In this document: positions 1-8,933 of the stretch, piece after piece | How positions within the stretch are numbered: position 1 is the first letter of the stretch | Layout of the letters: each line of letters begins with the position of its first letter | Origin: Bacteroidota bacterium | GTDB lineage: Bacteria; Bacteroidota; Bacteroidia; B-17B0; Aurantibacillaceae | Assembly (NCBI GenBank): GCA_030692515.1 | Contig: JAUXZS010000020.1 | Location: 434,001-498,000, forward strand | Reading direction: 5' to 3' | DNA: 64,000 nt | Position numbers and translations under genes: made by a program | The notes under the pieces: model-generated | Seen by the model: the letters and a program-made list of their open reading frames with translations, nothing else | Database searches by the model: none | What the model was told of the DNA's origin: nothing

Positions 1-3000
1 TTTTTATCAAATACAAACTGCTTTTAATAATTATTGGGCGGCTAGGGATAATACAGAAAAAGGAAAAGGTTATAAAGCATTTAAACGTTGGGAAAACTTT
101 GTTGAAAAGAGAGTTTATCCTTCAGGCGATTTATCTTTATTATCATTAACAGCAAAAAATTACCAAGCATTTTTGGATACTTATGAGCCAGAAAATACTG
201 GTAGTAAATTTACAAGTAATAGCATGCTTGCATCTACCACTTGGACTGCTATTGGTCCAATGGGTCCAATTAGCGGTACGGCTGGTGGTCAATTATTAAA
301 GTCTGGAAGGATGAATTTTATTACAATTGATCCAACTAATTCAAATAATTTATGGGTGGGTGCTCCTGCAGGTGGCTTATGGAAATCTACAAATGGAGGA
401 ACTTCATGGACAACTAATACAGATAATTTAGCCGTTATAGGTTGCTCTGATTTAGCCATAGACCCTACTAATACAAACATTATGTATTTAGCCACGGGCG
501 ACGGTGATGCTGGTGACACCAGAAGTATTGGCGTTTTAAAATCAACAAATGGAGGAACAACATGGGCCGCAACAGGTTTAACAAATGCCGTAACAAACAA
601 TTTTACTATACGTAGATTAATTATTAATCCTTCTAATCCTTTAATTGTTTTAGCAGCAACTTCGGGTGGTATTTACAGAACTATAAACGGAGGCACTAAC
701 TGGTCGCAAGTTGCCACAGGGAGTACTTTTGATTTAGAATTTAAACCAGGAGACCCTACTATTGTTTATGCAGGTGGAACAACTTTCAGAATTTCTACTA
801 ATAGCGGTGCCGCATTTACTACAGTTAACGCGGGTATTCCTACTACTGGTGTAAATAGAATGGCTATAGCTGTAACACCAGCAAATGCTAATTACGTTTA
901 TGTTATAGCTTCTCAAAGCGCTGGAAGTGGCTTTCAAGGTTTTTATCGTTCAACAAATAGTGCAACAGGTTTTACACAAATGGCAACAACTCCAAATTTA
1001 TTAGGTTGGGCTACTGCAGGAAACGATACAGGAGGGCAAGGCTGGTACGACTTATGTATAGCGGCTTCTCCACTTGACGCAAATGAAGTTGTTACAGGAG
1101 GTGTTAACGTTTGGAGAACTACAAATGGAGGAACTAGCTGGGCAATATACGGTCACTGGACAGGTTCAGGAGCCCCATTTACACATGCCGATCATCATGA
1201 TTTGGAATATGATGCGACAGGAACTTTGTATAATACAAATGATGGCACAGTATACAGACGAACAGCTACTGCTTGGCAAGAAATATCGGGCACAACAAAT
1301 ATTTCGCAGATTTATAAAATAGGCCTTTCTTCATTAACTCCAAATTTATGGATTACCGGACATCAAGATAACGGAACAAGCTCATGGAATGGGACAACTT
1401 ATCAAGCTCGAATTGGTGGAGATGGAATGGATTGTTTTATTGATAGAACAAATGATCTTAACATGTTTGGGGAAACTCAAAATGGAGGGATGCGTAAATC
1501 AACTAACGGTGGCGCTTCTTGGGCAACATGTACATCTGGATTAACTGGTACTGCTCCTTGGGTAACTATTTGGAAACAAGACCCTCAAGTAGCTACAACA
1601 TTATATTGTGGCCGCGTTGACCTTTTTAGATCAACAAACTCAGCAGGTACATGGTCAATGGTAACTGCTATTCCTGGAACAGGTTCTATTAGAGAATTTG
1701 CAATTGCACCTTCCAACAATCAAGTAATTTATGTATTAAAAAGTTCGGGTATATATAAAACAACTAATGCAGGAACATCATGGACAAACGTTACAGGAAC
1801 TGTGCCTGTAGGCTCAGCAGCGCCTGAATTTGTTACTATTGACCCATTAGATCCTAATAATGCATGGGTTGTTTTAAGCGGTTATTCTAATGGTAATAAA
1901 GTTTTTATGACAACTAACGGTGGAACAACATGGACTAATTTCACGGCAAATTTACCTAACATTCCTGCTAACTGCAGTGTATATCAGCCAGGCTCTAGTG
2001 ATAGAGTATATGTTGGAATGGATGTTGGTATTTATTATAGAGATAATGTTTCTGCAACATGGACATTGTACAACGCAGGTTTACCAAATATGCCAATTTC
2101 AGACATGGAAATTTCACCAGCAGACCCTACAAAATTAGTTGCAGCATCTTATGGAAGAGGCGTTTGGAAGGTTGATGTTGTTGGGGCAGTTCCACCTCCA
2201 GCTCCAGTTACAAATTATAGTGTAACTGCAGCAACAAAATGCGTTGGTACTGCGGTATTATTTACAGACCAATCTTCTAATACACCAACGGGATGGGCGT
2301 GGAGTGTTCTTCCAAGTGCTGGAGTAATTATTGCATCAGCCTCATCACAAAATCCAAATATTACATTTCCATCAGCCGGTAATTACACGGTAACTTTAAT
2401 AGCTTCAAATGGCAGTGGGCCGGGAACAAATTATAACCAAGTAGTTGCTGTTACAGGTGTACCAAATGTTGTTGTTACTAATTCCGTGCAATCTGTTTGT
2501 CCTGGAAACGTTGTAAGTTTTGTTGCTTCAGGCGCCAGTTCTTACGCGTGGAGTAACGGTGGTGGTTCAGCATCAACAGCATCGTATGCGCCTGTAAGTA
2601 CAACGGTATACTCTGTTACAGGAACAACAAGTGGATGCTCAACTCTAAAATCGGCAACGGTAAATTTATTACCATTGCCAACAATTAACGCTACGCCAAA
2701 TAACAGTGTTATTTGCCAAGGACAGTCTGTGATACTTAGTGCTACCGGAGCAACAACTTATTCTTGGTTACCAGGAAATTTTAACGGAAGTTCTGTTACC
2801 TATACGCCATCAACATCTACAAATTATACTGTTACCGGTACAGGTGCAAATGGTTGTAAAAATTCAACAATAGTAAATGTAAACGTCTCTACATGCACAG
2901 GCATCAATGCTGTAACAAATAATTCAGGATTTTCATTGTTTCCAAATCCAACAAGTGGACTATTATTATTAAAATTAAATACAACGCAATCTAAAAGCTA

Positions 3001-3175
3001 TGTTATAGAAGTAATGGATGCTATTGGAAAATTAATTATGAGTAAAGAATTTAATTTTACTGAAAAAGAAAGTTCAACTGAAATTAATTTAGAGAAATAT
3101 TCAAACGGAACTTATTACATAAAGTTAATTGGTTCAGATAAAACAACTCAAACAATGAAAGTTATTAAAGAATAA
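1..3175 (+). CDS. T9SS-exported BNR/sortilin-like beta-propeller protein with PKD domain (5' end missing)
   Basis: The frame is open from the first bases of the window, so the start lies upstream; the TTG at 173 is not the real start. The protein has many repeats of the type LWKSTNGGTSW and IDPTNxNxxW (about nt 240-2190). These are BNR/Asp-box-like blades of a sortilin or photosystem-II-stability-factor type propeller. A PKD-like domain follows (about nt 2205-2460), then two Ig-like stretches (about nt 2460-2890) with the VCPGNVVSF and VICQGQSVIL signatures common in Bacteroidota surface proteins. The last 80 residues are a type A T9SS sorting domain (LFPNPTSGLLLLKL, ending TQTMKVIKE). It should therefore cross the outer membrane through the type IX system and be anchored or released at the surface. 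The ligand or enzymatic role, if any, is unknown; propellers of this class are often adhesins or parts of glycoside hydrolases. A strong hairpin terminator follows the stop. Confidence 0.9.
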   Translation, partial: FYQIQTAFNNYWAARDNTEKGKGYKAFKRWENFVEKRVYPSGDLSLLSLTAKNYQAFLDTYEPENTGSKFTSNSMLASTTWTAIGPMGPISGTAGGQLLKSGRMNFITIDPTNSNNLWVGAPAGGLWKSTNGGTSWTTNTDNLAVIGCSDLAIDPTNTNIMYLATGDGDAGDTRSIGVLKSTNGGTTWAATGLTNAVTNNFTIRRLIINPSNPLIVLAATSGGIYRTINGGTNWSQVATGSTFDLEFKPGDPTIVYAGGTTFRISTNSGAAFTTVNAGIPTTGVNRMAIAVTPANANYVYVIASQSAGSGFQGFYRSTNSATGFTQMATTPNLLGWATAGNDTGGQGWYDLCIAASPLDANEVVTGGVNVWRTTNGGTSWAIYGHWTGSGAPFTHADHHDLEYDATGTLYNTNDGTVYRRTATAWQEISGTTNISQIYKIGLSSLTPNLWITGHQDNGTSSWNGTTYQARIGGDGMDCFIDRTNDLNMFGETQNGGMRKSTNGGASWATCTSGLTGTAPWVTIWKQDPQVATTLYCGRVDLFRSTNSAGTWSMVTAIPGTGSIREFAIAPSNNQVIYVLKSSGIYKTTNAGTSWTNVTGTVPVGSAAPEFVTIDPLDPNNAWVVLSGYSNGNKVFMTTNGGTTWTNFTANLPNIPANCSVYQPGSSDRVYVGMDVGIYYRDNVSATWTLYNAGLPNMPISDMEISPADPTKLVAASYGRGVWKVDVVGAVPPPAPVTNYSVTAATKCVGTAVLFTDQSSNTPTGWAWSVLPSAGVIIASASSQNPNITFPSAGNYTVTLIASNGSGPGTNYNQVVAVTGVPNVVVTNSVQSVCPGNVVSFVASGASSYAWSNGGGSASTASYAPVSTTVYSVTGTTSGCSTLKSATVNLLPLPTINATPNNSVICQGQSVILSATGATTYSWLPGNFNGSSVTYTPSTSTNYTVTGTGANGCKNSTIVNVNVSTCTGINAVTNNSGFSLFPNPTSGLLLLKLNTTQSKSYVIEVMDAIGKLIMSKEFNFTEKESSTEINLEKYSNGTYYIKLIGSDKTTQTMKVIKE

Positions 3176-3201
3176 AAATTTCATTTTAAATCTCACTAAA
3201 T

Positions 3202-3233
3202 AAAAAACCCGATTCAATTGAATCGGGTTTTTT
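3202..3233. terminator. Bidirectional rho-independent terminator
   Basis: Perfect inverted repeat: AAAAAACCCGATTCA and TGAATCGGGTTTTTT are separated by only AT. It has A-runs on one side and T-runs on the other, so it can act in both directions. It sits between two convergent genes, the T9SS protein on + and the E2 gene on -. Confidence 0.9.
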
Positions 3234-3256
3234 ACTTTTATAATACTATATCAGAA

Positions 3257-4603
3257 TTAAACAGTTCTTGTAACGTCCCAATTTTCCATATAATCAGCAA
3301 CTTTTCTTAAAAAAGTTCCACCTAAAGAACCGTCTACAACTCTATGGTCATAACTTAAAGATAAGAACATAAACTGGCGGATACCAATCATATCACCTTG
3401 GGGAGTTTCAATAACCGCTGGTTTCTTTTTAATACTCCCAACAGCCAAAATTGCAACTTGCGGTTGTAAAATAATAGGTGTTCCCATTACGTTACCAAAA
3501 CCACCAACATTAGTTAAAGTAAATGTTCCGCCTTGAATTTCATCGGGTGTTAATTTATTTCCACGAGCACGATTAGCTAAATCGTTAACAGCTTTGGTAA
3601 TGCCCAATAAATTTTTCTCATCAGCATTTTTAATTACCGGTACAATTAAATTACCTGTAGGTAAAGCAGCTGCCATCCCAACATTAATATTTTTACGTTT
3701 TATAATTTTTGTTCCGGTTTGATCTACAGAAACATTTATCATTGGGAAATCTTTAATTGCTTTTGCAACACATTCAATAAATAACGGTGTAAAAGTTAAT
3801 TTTTCTCCTTCGCGCTTTTCAAAATCCTTTTTAACTTTATCTCTCCATTGAACAAGATTTGTTACATCAGCTTCAACATAAGAAGTAACGTGTGGCGCAA
3901 CGTGCTTACTCATTACCATATTATCGGCAATAATCTTACGCATACGATCCATTTCAATAATTTCGTCGCCTGCCCCAACTGACACCGCAGGGCGGTTAAC
4001 AATTACTGTATTATCACCAACAATAGCAGAACTTGTTTTCGCAGGTGTTGAAGTTGTATTAGTTTTAGTTTCTGTGTTTGGCGCAGATGTAGTTTGTTTA
4101 TTTCTGTTTGGTAAATAAGCTAAAATATCTGCTTTAGTAACTCGTCCTTCTTGCCCAGAACCCTTAATTGAATCCAATTCAGCAATAGAAATTCCCTCTT
4201 CTTTAGCAATACTTTTTACTAAAGGAGAATAAAATTTATTAGAATCACCATAATTATTGTCTAAAGTAGCTTTTGGAGCGCTAACTGCAACATTAGCTAC
4301 TGTTTCTTCTTTTTTTGTTTCAGGAGTGGTTGTTTTTGGGCTTTCAGAAGCTCCTGCGTTAGCATCGCTGCTAATAACACCAATTACTGCACCCACTTGC
4401 ACCACATCGCCTTCATTAAACAAACGCTTCAATAAAGTTCCTTCAAACGGAGAGGGTATTTCGCTATCCACTTTATCGGTAGCAATTTCTAAAACTGTTT
4501 CATCAATTTTAATTTTATCACCTTCGTTTTTAGTCCACTTAATAATTGTAGCTTCTGCTACACTTTCGCCCATTTTAGGCATAATTAAATCAAAGCTTGC
4601 CAT
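3257..4603 (-). CDS. 2-oxoacid dehydrogenase E2 (dihydrolipoamide acyltransferase), branched-chain type likely
   Basis: This is the E2 core of a 2-oxoacid dehydrogenase complex; it passes an acyl group from E1 to CoA through a lipoyl arm. The single lipoyl domain (residues about 1-78) has the motif EIATDKVDSEI with the lipoylated lysine at K44. The peripheral subunit-binding domain spans about 124-163 (YSPLVKSIAKEEGI to GRVTKADILAYL). The catalytic CoA-acyltransferase domain runs from about 215 to the end, with DHRVVDG near 419-425 giving the catalytic His420 and Asp424. A Pro/Ala/Thr-rich linker lies between the domains. The opening MPKMGESVAEATI resembles E2 proteins annotated as branched-chain type in Bacteroidota more than pyruvate-type E2, and a separate pyruvate-type E2 lies at 61765-63384. 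Substrate specificity is inferred. It appears to be a single-gene unit with the shared terminator at its 3' end. Confidence 0.9.
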   Translation of the reverse strand: MASFDLIMPKMGESVAEATIIKWTKNEGDKIKIDETVLEIATDKVDSEIPSPFEGTLLKRLFNEGDVVQVGAVIGVISSDANAGASESPKTTTPETKKEETVANVAVSAPKATLDNNYGDSNKFYSPLVKSIAKEEGISIAELDSIKGSGQEGRVTKADILAYLPNRNKQTTSAPNTETKTNTTSTPAKTSSAIVGDNTVIVNRPAVSVGAGDEIIEMDRMRKIIADNMVMSKHVAPHVTSYVEADVTNLVQWRDKVKKDFEKREGEKLTFTPLFIECVAKAIKDFPMINVSVDQTGTKIIKRKNINVGMAAALPTGNLIVPVIKNADEKNLLGITKAVNDLANRARGNKLTPDEIQGGTFTLTNVGGFGNVMGTPIILQPQVAILAVGSIKKKPAVIETPQGDMIGIRQFMFLSLSYDHRVVDGSLGGTFLRKVADYMENWDVTRTV

Positions 4604-4669
4604 GTTTTTATTTTATAGAGTTACAAAAATAGGTTTCTAAACAAGAAAACCCAAAAATATTACGCACAA

Positions 4670-5878
4670 CTAGTTAAAATCCTTGTATAAAAGGTATTTT
4701 ATTCGCGTTTGCTTGAATTTTTCAATGTCTTTTTGCCACGATTTCCTGATTTCTATCTCAGAAAGCTCATTTTTAATTTGAGATTGAAGTTCTGTATTAC
4801 CAGAATGGTTATTAAAATACTTATCGAAAAAATTATTGTTATGTAAATCTGTATATAAATTTTGCATCCAAGTAAGATTAATTTTATGTGGATGATTTTT
4901 TAAATAATTATCATTCCTCAAATCAAAACCAAAACATTTTTCATTTAAATATTTTGGTGTTTTTGATAGTTTAGATTCTTTTGGAATAAAATAAAAAGTA
5001 GTATCGCTATATTTAGGATGACCAATAGCCTGAAAAGGAAATTCAGTTCCTCTTCCAAGACTCATAATTGTGCCTTCGAATAAACCTAAACTAGGATACA
5101 ATAAAATTGCTTCTAAATTTGGAATATTTGGAGAGGGTTTAACAGGTAAAGGGTAAGTTGCATTTCTGTCATAATCTTTCATAGCAACAACTGTTAACTT
5201 ACATTTTACTTTGTTTTTTAACCAGGCTTCTTCATTCACCATATTTGCATATTCGCCGCAAGTCATACCATACACAATTGGAACAGGATGTAATCCTAAA
5301 AAACCTTTTAGTTCTTCTTTTAAAACCGGACCATCAATGTAAAAACCATTTGGATTTGGCCTATCCAAAACAATAAACTCCTTATTGCTTTCTGCACAAG
5401 CTTCCATAGCATAACACATTGTTGAAATGTAAGTATAAAAACGAACACCAACATCTTGAATATCATAAATCAAAACATCAATATCTTTTAGCTGTTCTTT
5501 AGTTGGTTTTTTATTCGTACCATAAAGAGAAATTATTGGTAGTCCGGTTTTGGCATCAACATTACTATTAACTTTTTCTCCGGCCTCTGTGTTTCCTCTA
5601 AAACCGTGTTCGGGCCCGTATATTTTTTTTACATTAACTTTTAATTTAATTAGAGTATCAACAATACTTGTACTATTTATTACACCGGTTATGTTGGTTA
5701 CAATACCTACTCTTTTTTTATTTAATAATGGAAGATACTTTTCAAATTGTTGCGCGCCAATACAAACCGATGTGTAATTTTTTACAGAAAGATTATTTTG
5801 CGAAACTATAAATTGAGATAATAAAATTAAAGCGCTAAATAAGCCAATCAATTTGTTATTTTTGTGACAGAAGTCCAT
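4670..5878 (-). CDS. namZ: NamZ-type exo-beta-N-acetylmuramidase (DUF1343 / YbbC family)
   Basis: The family removes terminal N-acetylmuramic acid from peptidoglycan fragments and so contributes to cell-wall recycling. The protein has an uncleaved-looking N-terminus with one hydrophobic signal segment (residues about 9-26, ending VSQ) that would send it to the periplasm. The DUF1343 hallmarks are clear: RVGIVTNITG (56-65), IYGPEHGFRG (86-95, with the conserved Glu-His), TGLPIISLYG (111-120), VLIYDIQDVGVRFYTYISTM (135-154) and LDRPNPNG (171-178). The length of 402 residues is normal. The start ATG at 5878 lies back to back with the start of the divergent permease gene, so the two promoters must overlap the opposing coding regions. 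The enzymatic assignment rests on family knowledge; a role in wall-sugar recycling fits the lytic transglycosylase and dipeptide epimerase elsewhere in the window. Confidence 0.88.
   Translation of the reverse strand: MDFCHKNNKLIGLFSALILLSQFIVSQNNLSVKNYTSVCIGAQQFEKYLPLLNKKRVGIVTNITGVINSTSIVDTLIKLKVNVKKIYGPEHGFRGNTEAGEKVNSNVDAKTGLPIISLYGTNKKPTKEQLKDIDVLIYDIQDVGVRFYTYISTMCYAMEACAESNKEFIVLDRPNPNGFYIDGPVLKEELKGFLGLHPVPIVYGMTCGEYANMVNEEAWLKNKVKCKLTVVAMKDYDRNATYPLPVKPSPNIPNLEAILLYPSLGLFEGTIMSLGRGTEFPFQAIGHPKYSDTTFYFIPKESKLSKTPKYLNEKCFGFDLRNDNYLKNHPHKINLTWMQNLYTDLHNNNFFDKYFNNHSGNTELQSQIKNELSEIEIRKSWQKDIEKFKQTRIKYLLYKDFN
5857..5864 (+). promoter_or_regulatory. Candidate Bacteroidota -7 element (TAnnTTTG)
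   Basis: TATTTTTG matches the TAnnTTTG -7 consensus described for Bacteroidota primary sigma factor promoters. If used, transcription would start a few bases downstream, which favours the TTG at 5882 over the GTG at 5864 as start of the permease. I see no convincing -33 TTTG at the right distance, and this motif is not rare in AT-rich DNA. Confidence 0.3.
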
Positions 5879-5881
5879 TTT

Positions 5882-7150
5882 TTGAGTATAGAAAAATTTA
5901 TAGCGGATAGGATATCAAATCCTAAACTAGACAAAGGTAACATCTCTAAGCCTATTGTAAAAATAGGCATTATTGGCATTGCTTTGGGCGTTTCAGTCAT
6001 GTTTTTAACCGTGAGCATTGTTCTGGGTTTTAAAAAAGAAATTGTAAATAGAATTACTGGTTTAACTACAGACCTTGTTATCAGTAACATTAACGTAAAT
6101 TCAAGTAACGAACCAGAGCCAATTTATTTAAATGAAGATTCGTTAAAAAAAATAAAAAATTTACCCTTTGTAAAACATCTGCAAACAACAGCTTTTAAAA
6201 ATGGCATCTTAAAAACGGAAACAGAAAATGAAGGCATAGTTTTAAAGGGAATTACTGAAAATTATAATTTTGATTTTATAAAAAAACATTTAATTGAAGG
6301 TCGTTTACCAATTTTTAAAAAAGACGAAGCAAGTAAAGACATTTTTATAAGTTCAAGTTTAGCAGAAAAATTAAACTTAAAGCTGGATGAAAAAATGTTG
6401 GTGTACTTTATTTCTCAACATGAAGTATACGATAGCACGATTAAAGATTTCATTACAAAATACGAGCAGCGTTCTCGTAAATTTACCATTTGCGGGGTGT
6501 TTAAAACGAGTTTTTCTGATTTTGATAAAAGTCTTGCATTTGTAGATTTAAAACAAATACAACGTTTAAATTTTTGGAATGAAAATCAGGTTGGTAATTA
6601 CGAAATAAGAATTAACGACTTTGAAAAATTGAATGAAAATTTAGAAACAATTCAAGAATTTTTAGGCTACAATTACAATGTGAACAGCGTAAAAGAACTC
6701 TATTCAAACATATTTATTTGGTTAGATAAACTAGATATAAATGGCATAATAGTTATTGTATTGATGATAATAGTAGCAACTATTAATATGATTACAGCTT
6801 TATTAATTTTGATTTTAGAACGCACCAACATGGTTGGTTTGGTAAAAGCCTTAGGCATGAATAATGCTCAAGTGCGGAAAATATTTTTATTTATAAGTTT
6901 AAAATTAGTTGGCAAAGGTTTGTTGTGGGGCAATATTATTGGCATTACGGCCTGTTTGCTACAACAATATTTTAAAATAATAAAGTTAGACAGTGAAATT
7001 TACTATGTAGAATACGTAGCAATTGATATTAATTGGTTGTATTTTATTGGCTTGAACATTGGCACATTTGTAGCCTGTTTCGTAATGTTATTTTTACCAA
7101 CCTTAATTCTCACAAAGCTAACGCCAATAAAGACTTTGAAGTTTGATTAG
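5882..7150 (+). CDS. FtsX/LolE-like ABC transporter permease
   Basis: A membrane protein of the MacB/FtsX/LolCE permease class with the standard topology. There is one N-terminal membrane segment (VKIGIIGIALGVSVMFLTVSI), a periplasmic domain of roughly 230 residues, and three C-terminal membrane segments (around GIIVIVLMIIVATINMITAL, LVGKGLLWGNIIGITACLL and FIGLNIGTFVACFVMLFLP). The final TLILTKLTPIKTLKFD is typical of the LolE-like ending in which the cytoplasmic tail sets the loops for an ATPase partner. Such permeases extract lipoproteins or couple ATP use to envelope events. No ATPase gene is adjacent, so its partner is encoded elsewhere. The start has to be non-ATG: GTG 5864 gives six extra residues and overlaps the divergent gene; TTG 5882 (beginning MSIEKFIADRI) avoids the overlap and fits the candidate -7 element. 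I chose the latter. Confidence 0.82.
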   Translation: MSIEKFIADRISNPKLDKGNISKPIVKIGIIGIALGVSVMFLTVSIVLGFKKEIVNRITGLTTDLVISNINVNSSNEPEPIYLNEDSLKKIKNLPFVKHLQTTAFKNGILKTETENEGIVLKGITENYNFDFIKKHLIEGRLPIFKKDEASKDIFISSSLAEKLNLKLDEKMLVYFISQHEVYDSTIKDFITKYEQRSRKFTICGVFKTSFSDFDKSLAFVDLKQIQRLNFWNENQVGNYEIRINDFEKLNENLETIQEFLGYNYNVNSVKELYSNIFIWLDKLDINGIIVIVLMIIVATINMITALLILILERTNMVGLVKALGMNNAQVRKIFLFISLKLVGKGLLWGNIIGITACLLQQYFKIIKLDSEIYYVEYVAIDINWLYFIGLNIGTFVACFVMLFLPTLILTKLTPIKTLKFD

Positions 7151-7201
7151 CTATTATGTTTTATGTTAAGCAACTTAAAACAGATTTAGTCGCGGAAATT
7201 A

Positions 7202-8083
7202 TTAATACCCAAAATTATTTAAGCGTTTATCATTACTTCTCCAATCCTTATCAACCTTCACAAACAATTCTAAGAATATTTGTTTTTTAAAAAATATTTC
7301 AAGGTCTTTACGCGCCTGCACCCCCACTCTCTTAAGAGCTGCACCTTTGTCGCCAATTATAATTCCTTTTTGACTATCACGTTCAACTAAAATATCTACT
7401 TGCGTTTTAATAATTTTCTCTTCTTCCTTAAATGTGTTTACAACAACTTCTACACTATAAGGAATTTCTTTTTTATAGTTTAATAAAATTTTTTCGCGAA
7501 TAATTTCACTCACAAAAAAACGTTCAGATTTGTCGGTAAATTCTTCTTTACTATAATAAGCATTACCATCAGGAAGCTTTTCGATAATGCGCGACATTAT
7601 TTTATCGATATTAAATTTCTCAAGTGCAGAAATGGCAATAATTTCAGCTTTCGGTAATTTTTCTTTCCACTTTAAAAGTTTTTCCTCCAATTGTTCTTGA
7701 GTGGAAATATCAATTTTATTAATTAGGAGTAAAATTGGTGTATCTGTTTGTTGAAGTTTTGTTAGATAAGACTCTTCTAATTGAATATCTTCAAAAACAT
7801 CAGTAATTAAGAGAAAAACGTCGGCATCTGTAAAAGCTGTAATTACAAATTGCATCATTTTCTCTTGCAATCTATACAAAGGCTTAATAATTCCGGGAGT
7901 ATCGCTAAATACTATTTGGTAATCCTCGCCGCTAACAATGCCCATTATTCGATGCCTTGTAGTTTGGGCCTTTGATGTAATAATGCTCAACCTCTCTCCT
8001 ACCAAGGCATTCATGAGTGTTGATTTACCTACGTTAGGACAACCAATAATATTTACGAACCCTGCCTTATGCACATTACTCAT
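7202..8083 (-). CDS. era: GTPase Era
   Basis: Era is a GTPase that binds the 3' end of 16S rRNA and assists maturation of the small ribosomal subunit; it acts at the cytoplasmic membrane face and on 30S precursors. All G motifs are visible: G1 GCPNVGKS (14-21), the switch-I TTRHR (41-45), G3 DTPG (61-64), G4 NKID (122-125) and G5 SAL near 156. A C-terminal KH domain carries the RNA-binding loop IIIGDKGAALKRVG (about 239-252). The length of 293 residues is normal for the family. It lies on the opposite strand to its neighbours on both sides and seems to be a single-gene unit reading away from the initiator tRNA. No oddities seen. Confidence 0.96.
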   Translation of the reverse strand: MSNVHKAGFVNIIGCPNVGKSTLMNALVGERLSIITSKAQTTRHRIMGIVSGEDYQIVFSDTPGIIKPLYRLQEKMMQFVITAFTDADVFLLITDVFEDIQLEESYLTKLQQTDTPILLLINKIDISTQEQLEEKLLKWKEKLPKAEIIAISALEKFNIDKIMSRIIEKLPDGNAYYSKEEFTDKSERFFVSEIIREKILLNYKKEIPYSVEVVVNTFKEEEKIIKTQVDILVERDSQKGIIIGDKGAALKRVGVQARKDLEIFFKKQIFLELFVKVDKDWRSNDKRLNNFGY

Positions 8084-8167
8084 GTTGATAAAATAAATTT
8101 GTTATACAAAGAAAGTAATTATATATTTGCGCTCCAATTTAAAGCATTATTTAATTAAAAGATATAG

Positions 8168-8242
<75 letters not shown>

Positions 8243-8246
8243 ACAA

Positions 8247-8276
8247 AACCCTTCAGCAAAGCTGAAGGGTTTTTTA
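8247..8276 (+). terminator. Terminator of the tRNA-fMet transcript
   Basis: AACCCTTCAGC (8247-8257), loop AAA, GCTGAAGGGTT (8261-8271), then a T-run. A perfect 11-bp stem starting five bases after the tRNA end. Confidence 0.92.
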
Positions 8277-8330
8277 TTTTACACTAAGCCGCAAGCTCGC
8301 TTGAAAGGCGCAAGTGGAAAATAAAAAACA

Positions 8331-8349
8331 CTAATCGCCGAGCGATTAG
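8331..8349. other. Perfect 8-bp hairpin between the two tRNA-end copies
   Basis: CTAATCGC, loop CGA, GCGATTAG, flanked by A-rich and T-rich sequence. It could be a third, weaker terminator. It lies in the 8277-8392 stretch, in which I recognise no gene. Confidence 0.5.
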
Positions 8350-8392
8350 GTTTTGTTGAGTTCCAGCCCTCCTCATTGGATCTGCTTTAGCT

Positions 8393-8412
8393 AATCCATC
8401 TCCCGCTACCAA
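8393..8412 (+). repeat. Second copy of the last 20 nt of the tRNA-fMet gene region (att-like)
   Basis: AATCCATCTCCCGCTACCAA occurs at 8224-8243 (T-arm, acceptor 3' strand, CCA and the next base) and again exactly at 8393-8412, 169 nt downstream. The bases before the second copy do not fold into a tRNA, so it is a 3' fragment only. Like the intact gene, the fragment is followed by a hairpin terminator. Duplicated tRNA 3' ends are the usual footprint of site-specific integration (attL/attR), or of a decayed tandem tRNA duplication. Confidence 0.85.
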
Positions 8413-8417
8413 GAGAG

Positions 8418-8448
8418 ACTCCCATGTGAAAAACACATGGGAGTTTTC
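8418..8448 (+). terminator. Hairpin terminator following the tRNA 3' fragment
   Basis: ACTCCCATGTG (8418-8428), loop of five A, CACATGGGAGT (8434-8444), then TTTTCATTT. A perfect 11-bp stem. It mirrors the tRNA-CCA-terminator arrangement of the intact upstream gene. Confidence 0.85.
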
Positions 8449-8933
8449 ATTTGCAGCCTCCCAACCTCCCTGTTTATCGGCCGTTAGACCAAATAGCATG
8501 TTCATTTTTTTGGTTCGAAGTGCCCTATTTTTCACATCAAGTGTAATTCCTTCTGAATATATCAATTTTTGTAAGCGCAATTTTATATCCATCCTGCCGG
8601 AAGCCCTTTCTTAAACAACGCTCTTAGCAGGCAGTTTTTCGTTTAGTGAACGGAAAACCTGTAGAGATATAAGCAACCAAAAATTCCGACATATAGGTTT
8701 AAATAAAAAGTAAGGACTATTACTTGCGTATAATCTTATTGATTTATAAGAGGTATAAAATAAACATTGCTGACTAGTTAACTTATTATTTGATAAATAT
8801 TTATCTAAGGCTAAAATCGTAAATGAGAAGTTTCAAAAAAACAATTGAGTATTTGGTTGAATAACTTATTATTTAGTAATTCAAAAAGAATATGATAACG
8901 TAATTTTGTAATCTAACTTATAAATTAATAAAC
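8449..8933. other. Gene-poor stretch after the tRNA repeat
   Basis: 8449-8690 is somewhat richer in G+C than its surroundings, and a 102-codon minus-strand frame crosses it, but that frame runs through the hairpin and the tRNA fragment and I do not accept it as a gene. 8690-8933 is plain AT-rich DNA and should hold the promoter of the lipoprotein gene at 8934. I see no convincing gene or structured RNA. Confidence 0.4.

Noticed and set aside
1-172. TTG at 173 as start of the first gene
   Set aside because: The same frame stays open to the window edge and encodes ordinary-looking protein sequence, so the gene simply begins before the window.
8393-8412. Second tRNA gene
   Set aside because: Only the last 20 nt match; the preceding bases do not form D or anticodon arms.
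8284-8592. 102-codon minus-strand frame downstream of the tRNA
   Set aside because: It runs through the hairpin terminator and the tRNA 3' fragment, and its product has no recognisable domain.
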